Positions 26,869 to 35,274 of a stretch of DNA of 64,000 bases are shown here, piece by piece. How positions within the stretch are numbered: position 1 is the stretch's first letter; each line of letters opens with the position of its first letter. The notes under the pieces were generated by a model, which was given only the letters and a program-made list of their open reading frames with translations, made no database searches and had not been told where the DNA came from. Location of the stretch: contig NZ_JABFDG010000008.1 of NCBI RefSeq assembly GCF_013403955.1, positions 62,001-126,000 on the forward strand, given 5' to 3'. A program made the translations under genes and the position numbers. The DNA comes from Winogradskyella vidalii. GTDB taxonomy: Bacteria > Bacteroidota > Bacteroidia > Flavobacteriales > Flavobacteriaceae.

Positions 26869-28082
26869 TACTGTTTTCTATGTGCTAATAAAGTTGGTGG
26901 TTCACCATTGAAAGGGTTTTGAAACCGTCCAATTGTTTTAGCTCCCATAGACGATGCTCTCATTACACTTAATTCACCATAACGCCCTCTAATATGATCC
27001 ATAGCATCATATAAATTAATCATCTCTTCTGTGTCGTCAAACAAGTTAATTTGATAATTCCCACTTACTATATCGCTAATTTTTACACCAATTAAACGGA
27101 TGAGCAATCTACGTTGATACAGTTTCTTAAAGAGCTCTAAAACTTTTGGAATGATAATATGATCTGCACTAGTATAAGAAATTTTGATTTGTTTATTATA
27201 CGTATTAAAATCAGAATATCGAATTTTGACACTTATAGTTCCTGCCAATTTATTTCCGCGCCTTAATTGAAAAGCTAAGCTTTCTGCCATTGCAAAAATT
27301 GTTGTTTTGAGAATAGCCATATCAATAGTATCTCTACTAAAGGTGCGCTCTGTAGAAATGGATTTACGTTCATGAAAAGGTATCAATGGTGGATCATCAA
27401 TGCCATTTGCTCTCTTCCAAATCGTTTTACCATTGGCGCCTAAAGCGCTAATCATCATTTCTAATGGCATTTGTTGAACAATACCTACTTTATCAATGCC
27501 TAGATTGCATAATATTTGATACGTTTTTTCACCCACTGAAGGGATTTTTCTTATTGATAATGGTGCTAAAAAAGATTTTTCAAATCCTGAATCTATTTTT
27601 AATTGATTATTAGGTTTTGCTTCACCTGTTGCAACTTTGGATACAATTTTATTTGCAGATAAACCAAATGAGATGGGCAACCCACTTTCTTTAATTATTC
27701 TCTGCCGTAATTCTGAAGCATATTTATAACAGCCATAAAATTTATCCATACCAGATAAATCAGCATAAAACTCATCTACACTTGCCTTTTCAAAAACAGG
27801 GGCACTCTCTTTCACTATTTCAGTCACAATATGAGAATATTTAGTATAAATAGAGGAGTCACCACGAATTACAATTGCCTCTGGACACAATCTTTTTGCA
27901 ACTTTCATTGACATACCTGAATGAACACCAAATGAACGAGTTTCGTAACTGCAAGCAACCACAACACCTCTGTCACTAGTACCACCGACCAATAACGGTC
28001 TGTTTTGCAAACGCCTATCAATCAGTCGTTCACAGGAGACAAAAAACGTATCTAAATCTAGATGTAAAATATTCTTCTTCAC
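26868..28082 (-). CDS. Y-family DNA polymerase (Pol IV / UmuC-like)
   Basis: This is a 404-residue Y-family polymerase with a GTG start at 28082. The catalytic motifs are intact: LDLDTFFVSCE at the N-terminus and ASVDEFYADLSG at about residue 100. This separates it from ImuB proteins, which have lost them. The little-finger domain follows at about 235-340, and QINLF near residue 342 is a good beta-clamp binding motif. A tail with NPFNGEPPTLLAHR ends the protein. It is the first gene of a two-gene operon with the DnaE2-like polymerase. Two inverted repeats directly upstream may bind a damage-response repressor; no lexA or umuD gene is in the window. Confidence 0.92.
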   Translation of the reverse strand: MKKNILHLDLDTFFVSCERLIDRRLQNRPLLVGGTSDRGVVVACSYETRSFGVHSGMSMKVAKRLCPEAIVIRGDSSIYTKYSHIVTEIVKESAPVFEKASVDEFYADLSGMDKFYGCYKYASELRQRIIKESGLPISFGLSANKIVSKVATGEAKPNNQLKIDSGFEKSFLAPLSIRKIPSVGEKTYQILCNLGIDKVGIVQQMPLEMMISALGANGKTIWKRANGIDDPPLIPFHERKSISTERTFSRDTIDMAILKTTIFAMAESLAFQLRRGNKLAGTISVKIRYSDFNTYNKQIKISYTSADHIIIPKVLELFKKLYQRRLLIRLIGVKISDIVSGNYQINLFDDTEEMINLYDAMDHIRGRYGELSVMRASSMGAKTIGRFQNPFNGEPPTLLAHRKQ

Positions 28083-28094
28083 AATTCAAAATTA

Positions 28095-28134
28095 ACTACA
28101 ATTAGTAGTAGTCATTGCTATTTTATGTAGCAAT
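28095..28134. promoter_or_regulatory. Two adjacent inverted repeats upstream of the translesion operon
   Basis: ACTAC-N5-GTAGT (28095-28109) lies 13 bp before the GTG start, and ATTGCTA-N7-TAGCAAT (28114-28134, perfect 7-bp arms) lies just beyond. Their closeness to the start suits operators for a repressor of a damage-inducible operon. Neither matches a LexA box that I can name for this phylum. Confidence 0.4.
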
Positions 28135-28396
28135 TTGTTTTTTTTATCATTATCACTTAATTATTACACTCTTTGTAATTTTCAATAATGTAATTTGCTC
28201 TTCTTTTTAGTTTAGACACAAAAGAACAAAATGTAACACGCTGGTCGTACGTAGATTTAAGTGTATATAAGTCGAGTAAATTATTTAAATTTGTTACAGA
28301 CATAAACAATTTGAATATAGACTATTTCCAATTTTTGTAGCCAATTTGACGCAACCAAATGAAGAAAATGACATCTGTAAATAAAATATTTAAATA
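28135..28396. other. Divergent intergenic region
   Basis: AT-rich DNA between the translesion operon (minus) and the lipoprotein gene (plus). A possible -7 box TAAATTTG occurs near 28290 for the lipoprotein gene, but no matching -33 TTG is seen at the proper distance. No gene is seen. Confidence 0.35.
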
Positions 28397-28930
28397 ATGA
28401 AAAACAGAATCCTTATTATTACTTTATTACTATTAAGTAGTATTATTTCCTCTTGTTCATCAGATGATGATTTTAATTACCAAAGTGATTTTGAAAATAG
28501 TCATAATGCTTGGTTAATTTTTAAAGAATCATCAAATAATTCATATAAATATGTCGTTAGCGGAGGTTCAGTTTTTACAACTTATGGCTGGGAGACTACT
28601 ATAAAAGTATCTAATGGAGTAATAATTGAGCGTGCTTTCAGATACACAGCTGGAGCAGAAGATTTTATCCCTGTAGAACAATTGGAATGGACAGAGAATG
28701 AAAATGAAATTAATAGTCCGGAATACGAAAACACTAGTGCTTCCACAGCATTAACCTTGGATAAAATATATGAAAAAGCGGAACATGAATGGTTAATAAA
28801 AAGAAAAGGAGCAACGTCATATTTTGAGTCTGAAAATAATGGTTTAATTTCTACTTGTGGTTATACAAAAAAGAATTGCTTGGACGACTGCTTTGTTGGA
28901 ATTACAATTAAAAGCATAGAAACTTTATAA
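28397..28930 (+). CDS. Surface-type lipoprotein of unknown function
   Basis: This is a 177-residue protein with a clear lipoprotein signal (LLLLSSIISSC, lipidated Cys20). The residues right after the Cys (SSDDDF) are Ser/Asp-rich like the lipoprotein export signal described for Flavobacteriia, so display on the outer surface is likely. The mature part is beta-rich with no recognised domain and has three further cysteines near the C-terminus (STCGYTKKNCLDDC). The phrase SGGSVFTTYGWETTIKVSNG suggests a small beta-barrel or sandwich. It may be transcribed with the GNAT gene that starts 5 bp after its stop. Confidence 0.8.
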   Translation: MKNRILIITLLLLSSIISSCSSDDDFNYQSDFENSHNAWLIFKESSNNSYKYVVSGGSVFTTYGWETTIKVSNGVIIERAFRYTAGAEDFIPVEQLEWTENENEINSPEYENTSASTALTLDKIYEKAEHEWLIKRKGATSYFESENNGLISTCGYTKKNCLDDCFVGITIKSIETL

Positions 28931-28934
28931 TATT

Positions 28935-29399
28935 TTGGTTTTTACTTTTAGACCCGCAAAATATAGTGATTTAGAACTTACTTATCGACTGAAAAAGGAT
29001 GGGCTGGAAAACTACATAGAGAAAATTTGGGGTTGGGACGAAAAAATACAAGTTAATTTACACGAAAACAACTTTGACCCGAAAAAGACAGAAATAATCC
29101 AATTGAAAAATAATGAAATCGGCTACTGGACAAAGAGAGTTTTCAATTCTGAAATTTATATTGAAAATCTTATACTTGGAAAAAAATTTCAGAACGATGG
29201 GTTTGGAACAGAAATAATGAATTTGTTAATAAAAGAAGCGGAAAAAGAGAAGAAACTAATCGGATTGAGAGTATTAAAAGAAAATAAACGTGCAAAAAAA
29301 TTCTATGAAAATTTAGGATTTGAACAAATATCAGAATCTGAAAATCATTACGAAATGAAAAAAAAATGCCTACAACAAAGTACTGTGGTAAAAAAATGA
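28935..29399 (+). CDS. GNAT family N-acetyltransferase
   Basis: This is a 154-residue acetyltransferase. The acetyl-CoA binding loop is visible in LGKKFQNDGFGTEIMNLLIK (Q/R-x-x-G-x-G/A pattern), followed by the motif GLRVLKENKRAKKFYENLGF typical of the GNAT fold. Homologues begin with a similar FRPAKYSDLELTYRLKK strand, so the TTG at 28935 (or the ATT just before) is the likely start; no ATG is available. The last residues (CLQQSTVVKK) are encoded by the palindromic element that ends the gene, suggesting that the gene was inserted or capped by that element. Substrate unknown. Confidence 0.8.
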   Translation: MVFTFRPAKYSDLELTYRLKKDGLENYIEKIWGWDEKIQVNLHENNFDPKKTEIIQLKNNEIGYWTKRVFNSEIYIENLILGKKFQNDGFGTEIMNLLIKEAEKEKKLIGLRVLKENKRAKKFYENLGFEQISESENHYEMKKKCLQQSTVVKK

Positions 29400-29432
29400 G
29401 TAAAACTCATTAATTTTTCATGAAAGTACTTC
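29368..29432. repeat. Palindromic element at the 3' end of the GNAT gene
   Basis: It begins with GCCTACAACAAAGTACTGTG, close to the GCATACAAC termini at 21857 and 14943. The arms AAAGTACT (29375) and a later GAAAGTACTTC pair, with an inner perfect ATGAGT-AAA-ACTCAT (29396-29410). The GNAT reading frame runs into it. It belongs to the same family of gene-border elements and may also end transcription. Confidence 0.55.
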
Positions 29433-29674
29433 TTATGTTATAGTAGAGCAATTAAATGATATTTTAAAGTTGAGTTATATCTCAACCAAACCTTTGATAA
29501 ATAGGTTGGTATTAGAATAGCTGTACAAAATGCAATTAATTAATATAATTAAAATAAGCTTAAATTTATCTTTAAACTATAAAAACAAGTAGATAAACGG
29601 ATAGGTAGAAGAATGAAAAAATGGACTATCCAAATGTTAGTGATATTGCTAATGAAAAGTAAGGTACAACTGGA
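29433..29674. other. AT-rich spacer without a gene
   Basis: No protein-like frame or RNA gene is seen. With the remnant and small hairpin that follow, it is part of a 546-bp interval between the GNAT and DUF523 genes. Confidence 0.4.
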
Positions 29675-29869
29675 ATGCTAGAACTAACAATACAAATTAA
29701 TACAATTGAGCTAGGGAATATTAAAGAGGCTTAGTTGAAAGCTTACGATGAAGATGTGAGAAAAAAAATTATAAAGTTTATTCCCTATTATAACGAATAT
29801 GTAGCAGAGACTTATTTTAAGGTTTTTGACATGGAAATTTTTAGGGTGATTAAAAAGCCAATCTACTAA
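29675..29869 (+). pseudogene. Possible gene remnant with an in-frame stop
   Basis: From an ATG at 29675 the frame reads MLELTIQINTIELGNIKEA, then TAG at 29732-29734, then continues LKAYDEDVRKKIIKFIPYYN and ends ...EIFRVIKKPIY at TAA 29867-29869. The composition looks protein-like across the stop, suggesting a decayed small gene. The family is not recognised. A hairpin CTGTAA-CGAT-TTACAG (29884-29899) follows. Confidence 0.35.
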
Positions 29870-29945
29870 TCATACTTTTTAAGCTGTAACGATTTACAGT
29901 TCAAGTGGTGTGGATATACAAGCATGTACTTTTTAATATATAAAT

Positions 29946-30449
29946 ATGACAGATAAAGACTATTTGAATAATTTAAGGATTCCTACCAAGAATAACCCTT
30001 TAAGAATATTATTTAGTGCATGTTTGCTAGGTGAAATGTGTGGCGTTGACGGAACAAGCTATGGGAAGTACCCTAGTGCTTCGAAATTGATGGATTATCA
30101 AAATGTAAATTTGATCTCATTTTGTCCTGAAGATTATGTTATGGGTACACCAAGAGAAACACCAGACTGTGAAGGCGGAACCGGCGATGATGTTCTTGAT
30201 GGAAATGCAAAAGTTATTACTCAAACAGGTAAAGATGTAACTTCTAAGATGATTAATGCATCTTTAAAAATGCTATGTATAGCTCAAGAAAATAACGTTG
30301 AGTTAGCTATAATGATGGATTCTAGTGGTGCTTGTGGTAGTCAGGTTATTTATAACGGTTCTAGGTTTTCTCAGAACCCTATATACCAAATTGGTATGGG
30401 AGTTTGTGCAGCACAATTGAATCGAAACGGAATTAAAATTGTTAGCTAA
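29946..30449 (+). CDS. DUF523 family protein, apparently shortened by a nonsense codon
   Basis: This 167-residue protein has the DUF523 opening ILFSACLLGEMCGVDG, and further Cys/Gly-rich segments (DCEGGTGDD, MMDSSGACGSQVI) that fit a metal-binding or thiol role. The function of the family is unknown. The frame continues past the TAA at 30447-30449 for 38 more protein-like codons (RDYASLEILYSKI...) to a second TAA at 30564. A single CAA-to-TAA change would explain this. The main conserved part lies before the stop, so the product may still fold. Confidence 0.8.
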   Translation: MTDKDYLNNLRIPTKNNPLRILFSACLLGEMCGVDGTSYGKYPSASKLMDYQNVNLISFCPEDYVMGTPRETPDCEGGTGDDVLDGNAKVITQTGKDVTSKMINASLKMLCIAQENNVELAIMMDSSGACGSQVIYNGSRFSQNPIYQIGMGVCAAQLNRNGIKIVS

Positions 30450-30566
30450 AGAGATTATGCATCTTTGGAAATTCTTTATTCTAAAATTGATTCCGTGCAT
30501 ATTATCCAAAAAAATGCGAAGGATCACGATCAAATTGAGTGGTATAAAAATTATTTCAAGAAATAA
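30450..30566 (+). pseudogene. In-frame C-terminal continuation of the DUF523 gene after a stop codon
   Basis: 38 codons in the same frame as the DUF523 gene, starting RDYASLEILYSKIDS and ending WYKNYFKK, with natural-looking helical composition. It is read here as the lost C-terminus caused by a nonsense change at 30447. Stop-codon readthrough or a sequencing error are alternatives. Confidence 0.5.
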
Positions 30567-31117
30567 ATATTACACTTTTAAATTAGTGCTCTAAAACTCT
30601 GAGTTCTTATAGAAAAGTCTTTAGAAAAATTAACTTTATGTACAACTTATTACTCATATGGCAGTCTCTAATGGTAGGGATAAAAATAGGTTGTAATGCC
30701 GCTCTAAAAATTTTAAATACTTTTTAAATAATTAAGAAATAAATTTTTTACCTCCTCAAAATTATTTAGAATAGCCTAAAAATCTTGGTTGTTTTATTTT
30801 TGCTATAACAGTTTTGTAACTATGCCACTCATTCATAGAATCTTAGTTAACTTGAAACGCCTAAATATTATATACCTTTTCTTTGAATTAAGCTTATGTT
30901 ACATGTTAATATAAAAATATGTCTACTTTATCTATTTTTATTGAAATTAGTCCAAAAAGAAATGATATCGATTTTTATTATAAATTTAAGTGTATTGATT
31001 TGTTATTAATTAATATAGGCGTTTGTTACTCTAATTTTATATAAACATTTCTTAACCTAGGGATGACTACTAGTTCATTTAGCACTAATATATTTGTTGA
31101 CTTATAAATTTATGTAA
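30567..31117. other. 551-bp AT-rich upstream region of the peroxidase pair
   Basis: No gene is seen. A TATATTTG box, matching the -7 element of Bacteroidota promoters, occurs about 30 bp before the first peroxidase start codon, but a -33 TTG is not found at the usual distance. Nothing else is recognised. Confidence 0.35.
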
Positions 31118-32974
31118 ATGATGAAATCAATATCACTTTTAAGATTTTTTTTAGGTGTGAGTGGTGTCTTTATAATAGGTCTGTTTCTTTCTTTCAATTT
31201 GAAAAATAAAGAGGATTTACATGACACTTTTATCAAGAATGAACTCCTTAAAACCTATAAGGTTTTTTCTGAGATGGATGCCATTGCAGAAATGTATCAA
31301 GAAGGAGAAGTTACCTACGAAGATTTAAAGCGGTCTGTTTCTAAGTCAAGATTACAATATAAAAGAATAGAGTTCTATTTAGCATATCATTACCCAGAAT
31401 ATGTTAAGAAGCATATTAATGGAGCGCCTTTAATGCGTTTAGAGTTTGAAAATACAGCATCAATTTTAGAGCCTGAAGGTTTACAAGTGTTAGATGAATT
31501 AGTGTATTCGGAAGAAATATTAGACAATAGTCATACGATTTATGGACTTACCAAACGATTAAAAAGTAAATATTTAACCTTATACAATCGGTTATACGAT
31601 GATCCCATACAAAATGAAAGTATAATTGATGTAATGCGTTTACAACTGGTAAGAATCTATACTTTAGGACTAACAGGTTTTGATACTCCTGGATCTTTAA
31701 ATGCAATGGAAGAAGCTAAAGTGTCTTTAGAGTCCATGAAGTCCTTTTTTAAAAGTATGTATATTTCTAAGCAATCGGAAGTAAGCTATAAAACATGTAT
31801 CAAACTTTTTAGTACATCTATAACGTTTTTAAATGACAATACTAATTTTGAAAGTTTTGATAGACTACAATTTTTGAAGCAGTATTTAGATCCTTTGTAT
31901 AAGGAGTTGAAATATTATCAAGCAAAACATTCAGATAAAAATCTAGAACATATAAGCGGATGGAATAGAGAAAGCGCATCAATTTTTGATGCTAATTTTT
32001 TAAATCCTTACAGTTATACCGAACTAACCCAAAGTGAAGATAGTAAAGCTCTAAAAAATCTTGGTGAAAAGCTATTCTACGACACGCGTATTAGTAGTGA
32101 AAATAATATGAGTTGCGCCAGTTGTCATCAGCCAGAAAAAGGATTCGCAGATGGGCTTCCAAAATCAATGAGCAATATTCAAGGTGAAACAGTTTTAAGA
32201 AATTCGCCGACACTCTTAAATGCAGTATATGCTGATCGCTATTTTTATGATTTAAGAGCGTTTTCTTTAGAACAACAAGCAGAGCATGTTATTTTTAATC
32301 CTTCAGAATTTAATACAGCATATAGTTCAATTTTAGAAAAATTGAAAACTAAAGACCACGGATACCAAAAAGAGTTTGAAACTATCTTTGGAAAAAAAGG
32401 CATTATGCGTCAAAATCTTTCTAAAGCGTTAGCCTCATACGTATTGTCATTAAGTTCTTTTAATAGTGAATTTGATAGATATGTTAGAGGTGAAATAGAA
32501 GACATATCAGAAGAAGTTAAGCAAGGGTTTAATTTGTTTATGGGAAAAGCCAATTGTGCTACGTGTCATTTTGCACCAACATTCTCTGGACTTGTTCCTC
32601 CTTTTTATAATGAAAATGAAAGTGAAATTCTAGGTGTTTTAAAAGAAGAAAATGAGCCAGTCAAAGGTGTTGATACTGATAGAGGTCGGATTGTAAACGG
32701 CATTTATAAAGAAGAAGGCTGGATTTACGAAAAATCATTTAAAACAACGACAGTAAGAAATACATTGTACACAGCACCTTTTTTTCATAATGGTGCTTAT
32801 AGTTCTTTAGAAGAAGTTGTGGAATTTTATAATCTAGGCGGTGGTGCTGGTTTAGGATTAGAGGTTGTCAATCAAACCCTACCGTCTGCCCCTTTGCTGT
32901 TAACAGAGCAAGAAAAGGAAAATTTAGTATTGTTTATGAAGGCATTAAGTGATAATCCAGCATTAAAACAATAA
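31118..32974 (+). CDS. Di-haem cytochrome c peroxidase-like protein with extra N-terminal helical domain
   Basis: The protein has 618 residues. An N-terminal signal anchor (FFLGVSGVFIIGLFLSF) puts it in the periplasm. Residues about 35-295 form a helical domain, reminiscent of imelysin-like regions (EPEGLQVLDELVYSEE, LGLTGFDTPGSLNAMEEA), that ordinary CcpA/MauG proteins lack. The C-terminal part is a di-haem peroxidase with haem sites CASCH (about residue 333) and CATCH (about 480), plus TTTVRNTLYTAPFFHNGAYS near the second haem. Such enzymes reduce H2O2 or modify protein residues. One base separates it from a paralogue downstream. Confidence 0.88.
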   Translation: MMKSISLLRFFLGVSGVFIIGLFLSFNLKNKEDLHDTFIKNELLKTYKVFSEMDAIAEMYQEGEVTYEDLKRSVSKSRLQYKRIEFYLAYHYPEYVKKHINGAPLMRLEFENTASILEPEGLQVLDELVYSEEILDNSHTIYGLTKRLKSKYLTLYNRLYDDPIQNESIIDVMRLQLVRIYTLGLTGFDTPGSLNAMEEAKVSLESMKSFFKSMYISKQSEVSYKTCIKLFSTSITFLNDNTNFESFDRLQFLKQYLDPLYKELKYYQAKHSDKNLEHISGWNRESASIFDANFLNPYSYTELTQSEDSKALKNLGEKLFYDTRISSENNMSCASCHQPEKGFADGLPKSMSNIQGETVLRNSPTLLNAVYADRYFYDLRAFSLEQQAEHVIFNPSEFNTAYSSILEKLKTKDHGYQKEFETIFGKKGIMRQNLSKALASYVLSLSSFNSEFDRYVRGEIEDISEEVKQGFNLFMGKANCATCHFAPTFSGLVPPFYNENESEILGVLKEENEPVKGVDTDRGRIVNGIYKEEGWIYEKSFKTTTVRNTLYTAPFFHNGAYSSLEEVVEFYNLGGGAGLGLEVVNQTLPSAPLLLTEQEKENLVLFMKALSDNPALKQ

Positions 32975-32975
32975 C

Positions 32976-34976
32976 ATGAATTTTAGCTTAAAAATATTAC
33001 GAAAACCATTTTATTTTGTTGTGTTATTAGCAGGTGTTGGTTTTGGACTGTTTGGATTTATTAATCAAGATAATCGCACCTATATCTCTAATGATTATAA
33101 TGACTACTATAAAATATTTATAGATTCAGAATTAGAAAAATTAGAGCAACAAATAGATATTCTTAATACAATGGCTATAGATTTAGACTCGTCTAAGAAA
33201 TCTATAAAAAAAGTTCAAAACCAATGTCTAAATACCAGAAAAGCTTTTAAGCGAATAGAAGGCGTTTTAATGTATTATTACCCTAAACACATTAACGCGT
33301 ATATTAATGGTGCGCCTTTAAATCATGTGTCTCCGTTATCAACGAGTCAAGATTTTGAAAAAGGAAACTATTATTTAGGATCTATAGAAAATTATAAAAA
33401 TTCATTACCGCTAGACATGTTAGAAGCAGGTCATTATAGTGGTGAGACATATAGCATATTAGCACCTGCAGGTTTACAACGCATAGACGAATTACTTTTT
33501 TCAGAAGAAGCATTTCATTATAAAGACGAATTATTAAAACTCACAGCACAACTTAAAGTTACTTTCAAAATAGTACACCAATCAATGGCATTGAGAAAGT
33601 ACTATTTTAATTTCGAAATTATTGAATCGTCTCGATTAGATTTAGTTCGAGTATTTAGTAGAGGCATAACAGGTTTTGATACGCCTGGTTCTTTAAATGC
33701 TATTGAGGAAGCTTCTGCATCTTTATATGGTGTAGAAGAAATTTTACAACCGTTAATTAATGCTAGTAAGAAGCATAAGTTGACTTTAGGAAAATTATTT
33801 AAAGACGGACAACGGTTTCTTAAAAGACATCATAGTTTTGAGACTTTTGATAGGTTGGTTTTCATAAAATCGTATTTAAATCCTCTTTACAAAGAACTAC
33901 TATTACTTCAACAAGAATTAGAGATACCAACGTCATCAGAAAAATTTAACGAAACGCCATCATGGAATGCGCTAAGCGAAAACATATTTTCTGATGATTT
34001 TTTAAACCCTTATTATTATAGTCTTTTAAAAAAAGATGAGGATAGTCCGGAATTAAGACAGTTAGGAGAAAAACTTTTCTTTGATAAAACCTTAAGTAAT
34101 AATAATACAATAAGCTGTGCAACTTGTCATGACCCAAAACTTGCGTATTCAGATGGGGAAAGAACGTCGAAAGCAGGTATTGTTGGAAAAAGATTAGATA
34201 GAAACTCTCCAACATTAATAAATTCAGTTTTTTCAGATCGGTATTTTTACGACCTAAGAGCTTTCGATTTAGAAGATCAAGCCGAACACGTGATTGATAA
34301 TCACTTAGAGTTTAATACCAGTATTATAGCTATTGTAAAAAAATTGAATGAAGATAAAGTTTATCAAAATCAATTTAAAGAGATTTATAATTCAGACGCC
34401 ATTAATAGGTATCAATTTTCATCTGCATTAGCATCGTATGTAATATCCTTAAGATCTTTCAATAGTGATTTTGATAAATACATTCGTGATGAAACGTCTT
34501 ATCTCAGTGCCGATGTAAAAAGAGGTTTCAACTTGTTTATGGGGAAAGCTAATTGTGCTACTTGTCATTTTGCACCAACTTTTAGTGGTTTGATTCCTCC
34601 ATTATTTCACGAAAATGAAAGTGAAGTTTTAGGGGTATTACAAAGTCCTGGTTCATATGTTGTCGATACGGATTCTGGGCGTATAAAAAATGGGTTAAGT
34701 AAAGATCACCATCAAATTTTTAATAAATCGTTTAAAACAACGACAGTTCGTAATGTGGCCTTAACAGCTCCATATTTTCATAACGGCGCTTATACGACTT
34801 TAGAAGAGGTTTTAGATTTTTATAATTTAGGGGGAGCACAGGGTATTGGCTTAGCTTACGAAGTGCCAAATCAAACTTTAGCTCCAGACCCTTTAGGTTT
34901 AACTGAAGATGAAATGCAAGATATTATAGCATTTATGACGTCATTAAATGATGTTCCAAAAGACTTTACTCATTAA
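32976..34976 (+). CDS. Second di-haem cytochrome c peroxidase-like protein (tandem paralogue)
   Basis: This 666-residue paralogue of the preceding gene has the same layout: signal anchor (FVVLLAGVGFGLFGF), helical domain with APAGLQRIDELLFSEE and ITGFDTPGSLNAIEEA, then haem motifs CATCH at about residue 381 and CATCH at about 527. Around the second haem the two proteins are nearly identical (GFNLFMGKANCATCHFAPTF), so they arose by tandem duplication. The start codon lies one base after the previous stop, so the pair is one operon. Whether they form a heterodimer or act on different substrates is open. Confidence 0.88.
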   Translation: MNFSLKILRKPFYFVVLLAGVGFGLFGFINQDNRTYISNDYNDYYKIFIDSELEKLEQQIDILNTMAIDLDSSKKSIKKVQNQCLNTRKAFKRIEGVLMYYYPKHINAYINGAPLNHVSPLSTSQDFEKGNYYLGSIENYKNSLPLDMLEAGHYSGETYSILAPAGLQRIDELLFSEEAFHYKDELLKLTAQLKVTFKIVHQSMALRKYYFNFEIIESSRLDLVRVFSRGITGFDTPGSLNAIEEASASLYGVEEILQPLINASKKHKLTLGKLFKDGQRFLKRHHSFETFDRLVFIKSYLNPLYKELLLLQQELEIPTSSEKFNETPSWNALSENIFSDDFLNPYYYSLLKKDEDSPELRQLGEKLFFDKTLSNNNTISCATCHDPKLAYSDGERTSKAGIVGKRLDRNSPTLINSVFSDRYFYDLRAFDLEDQAEHVIDNHLEFNTSIIAIVKKLNEDKVYQNQFKEIYNSDAINRYQFSSALASYVISLRSFNSDFDKYIRDETSYLSADVKRGFNLFMGKANCATCHFAPTFSGLIPPLFHENESEVLGVLQSPGSYVVDTDSGRIKNGLSKDHHQIFNKSFKTTTVRNVALTAPYFHNGAYTTLEEVLDFYNLGGAQGIGLAYEVPNQTLAPDPLGLTEDEMQDIIAFMTSLNDVPKDFTH

Positions 34977-35274
34977 AAAGTGTAATGTGAAACTACTGTA
35001 AACAAAATAAGTAAACTTCTTAACCTATCCTTTACATAACTGTAACTATAGCTAAACAGCTATTCGTTTGTTGGTTAGTTTTTTAATAAAATAATTAGCG
35101 TTAATTATTTTTAAATAAACCTCCTTAGTTAATTAATCCAAATATGCTTATTAAGCAACTGTTAAGTATTGATTGATATTTAACAATCACATTATTTTCT
35201 CTTAAAATTCAATCCTTTTGAGCGGTTTACTTTTGACCTAGATTTATAATTCTTAAAAAAATAACACAACCAAA
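34977..35274. other. 298-bp upstream region of the giant secreted phosphatase gene
   Basis: A TACTTTTG sequence lies about 45 bp before the start codon and resembles a -7 box, but no correctly spaced -33 TTG is seen. No terminator is obvious after the peroxidase pair. No gene is seen. Confidence 0.3.
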
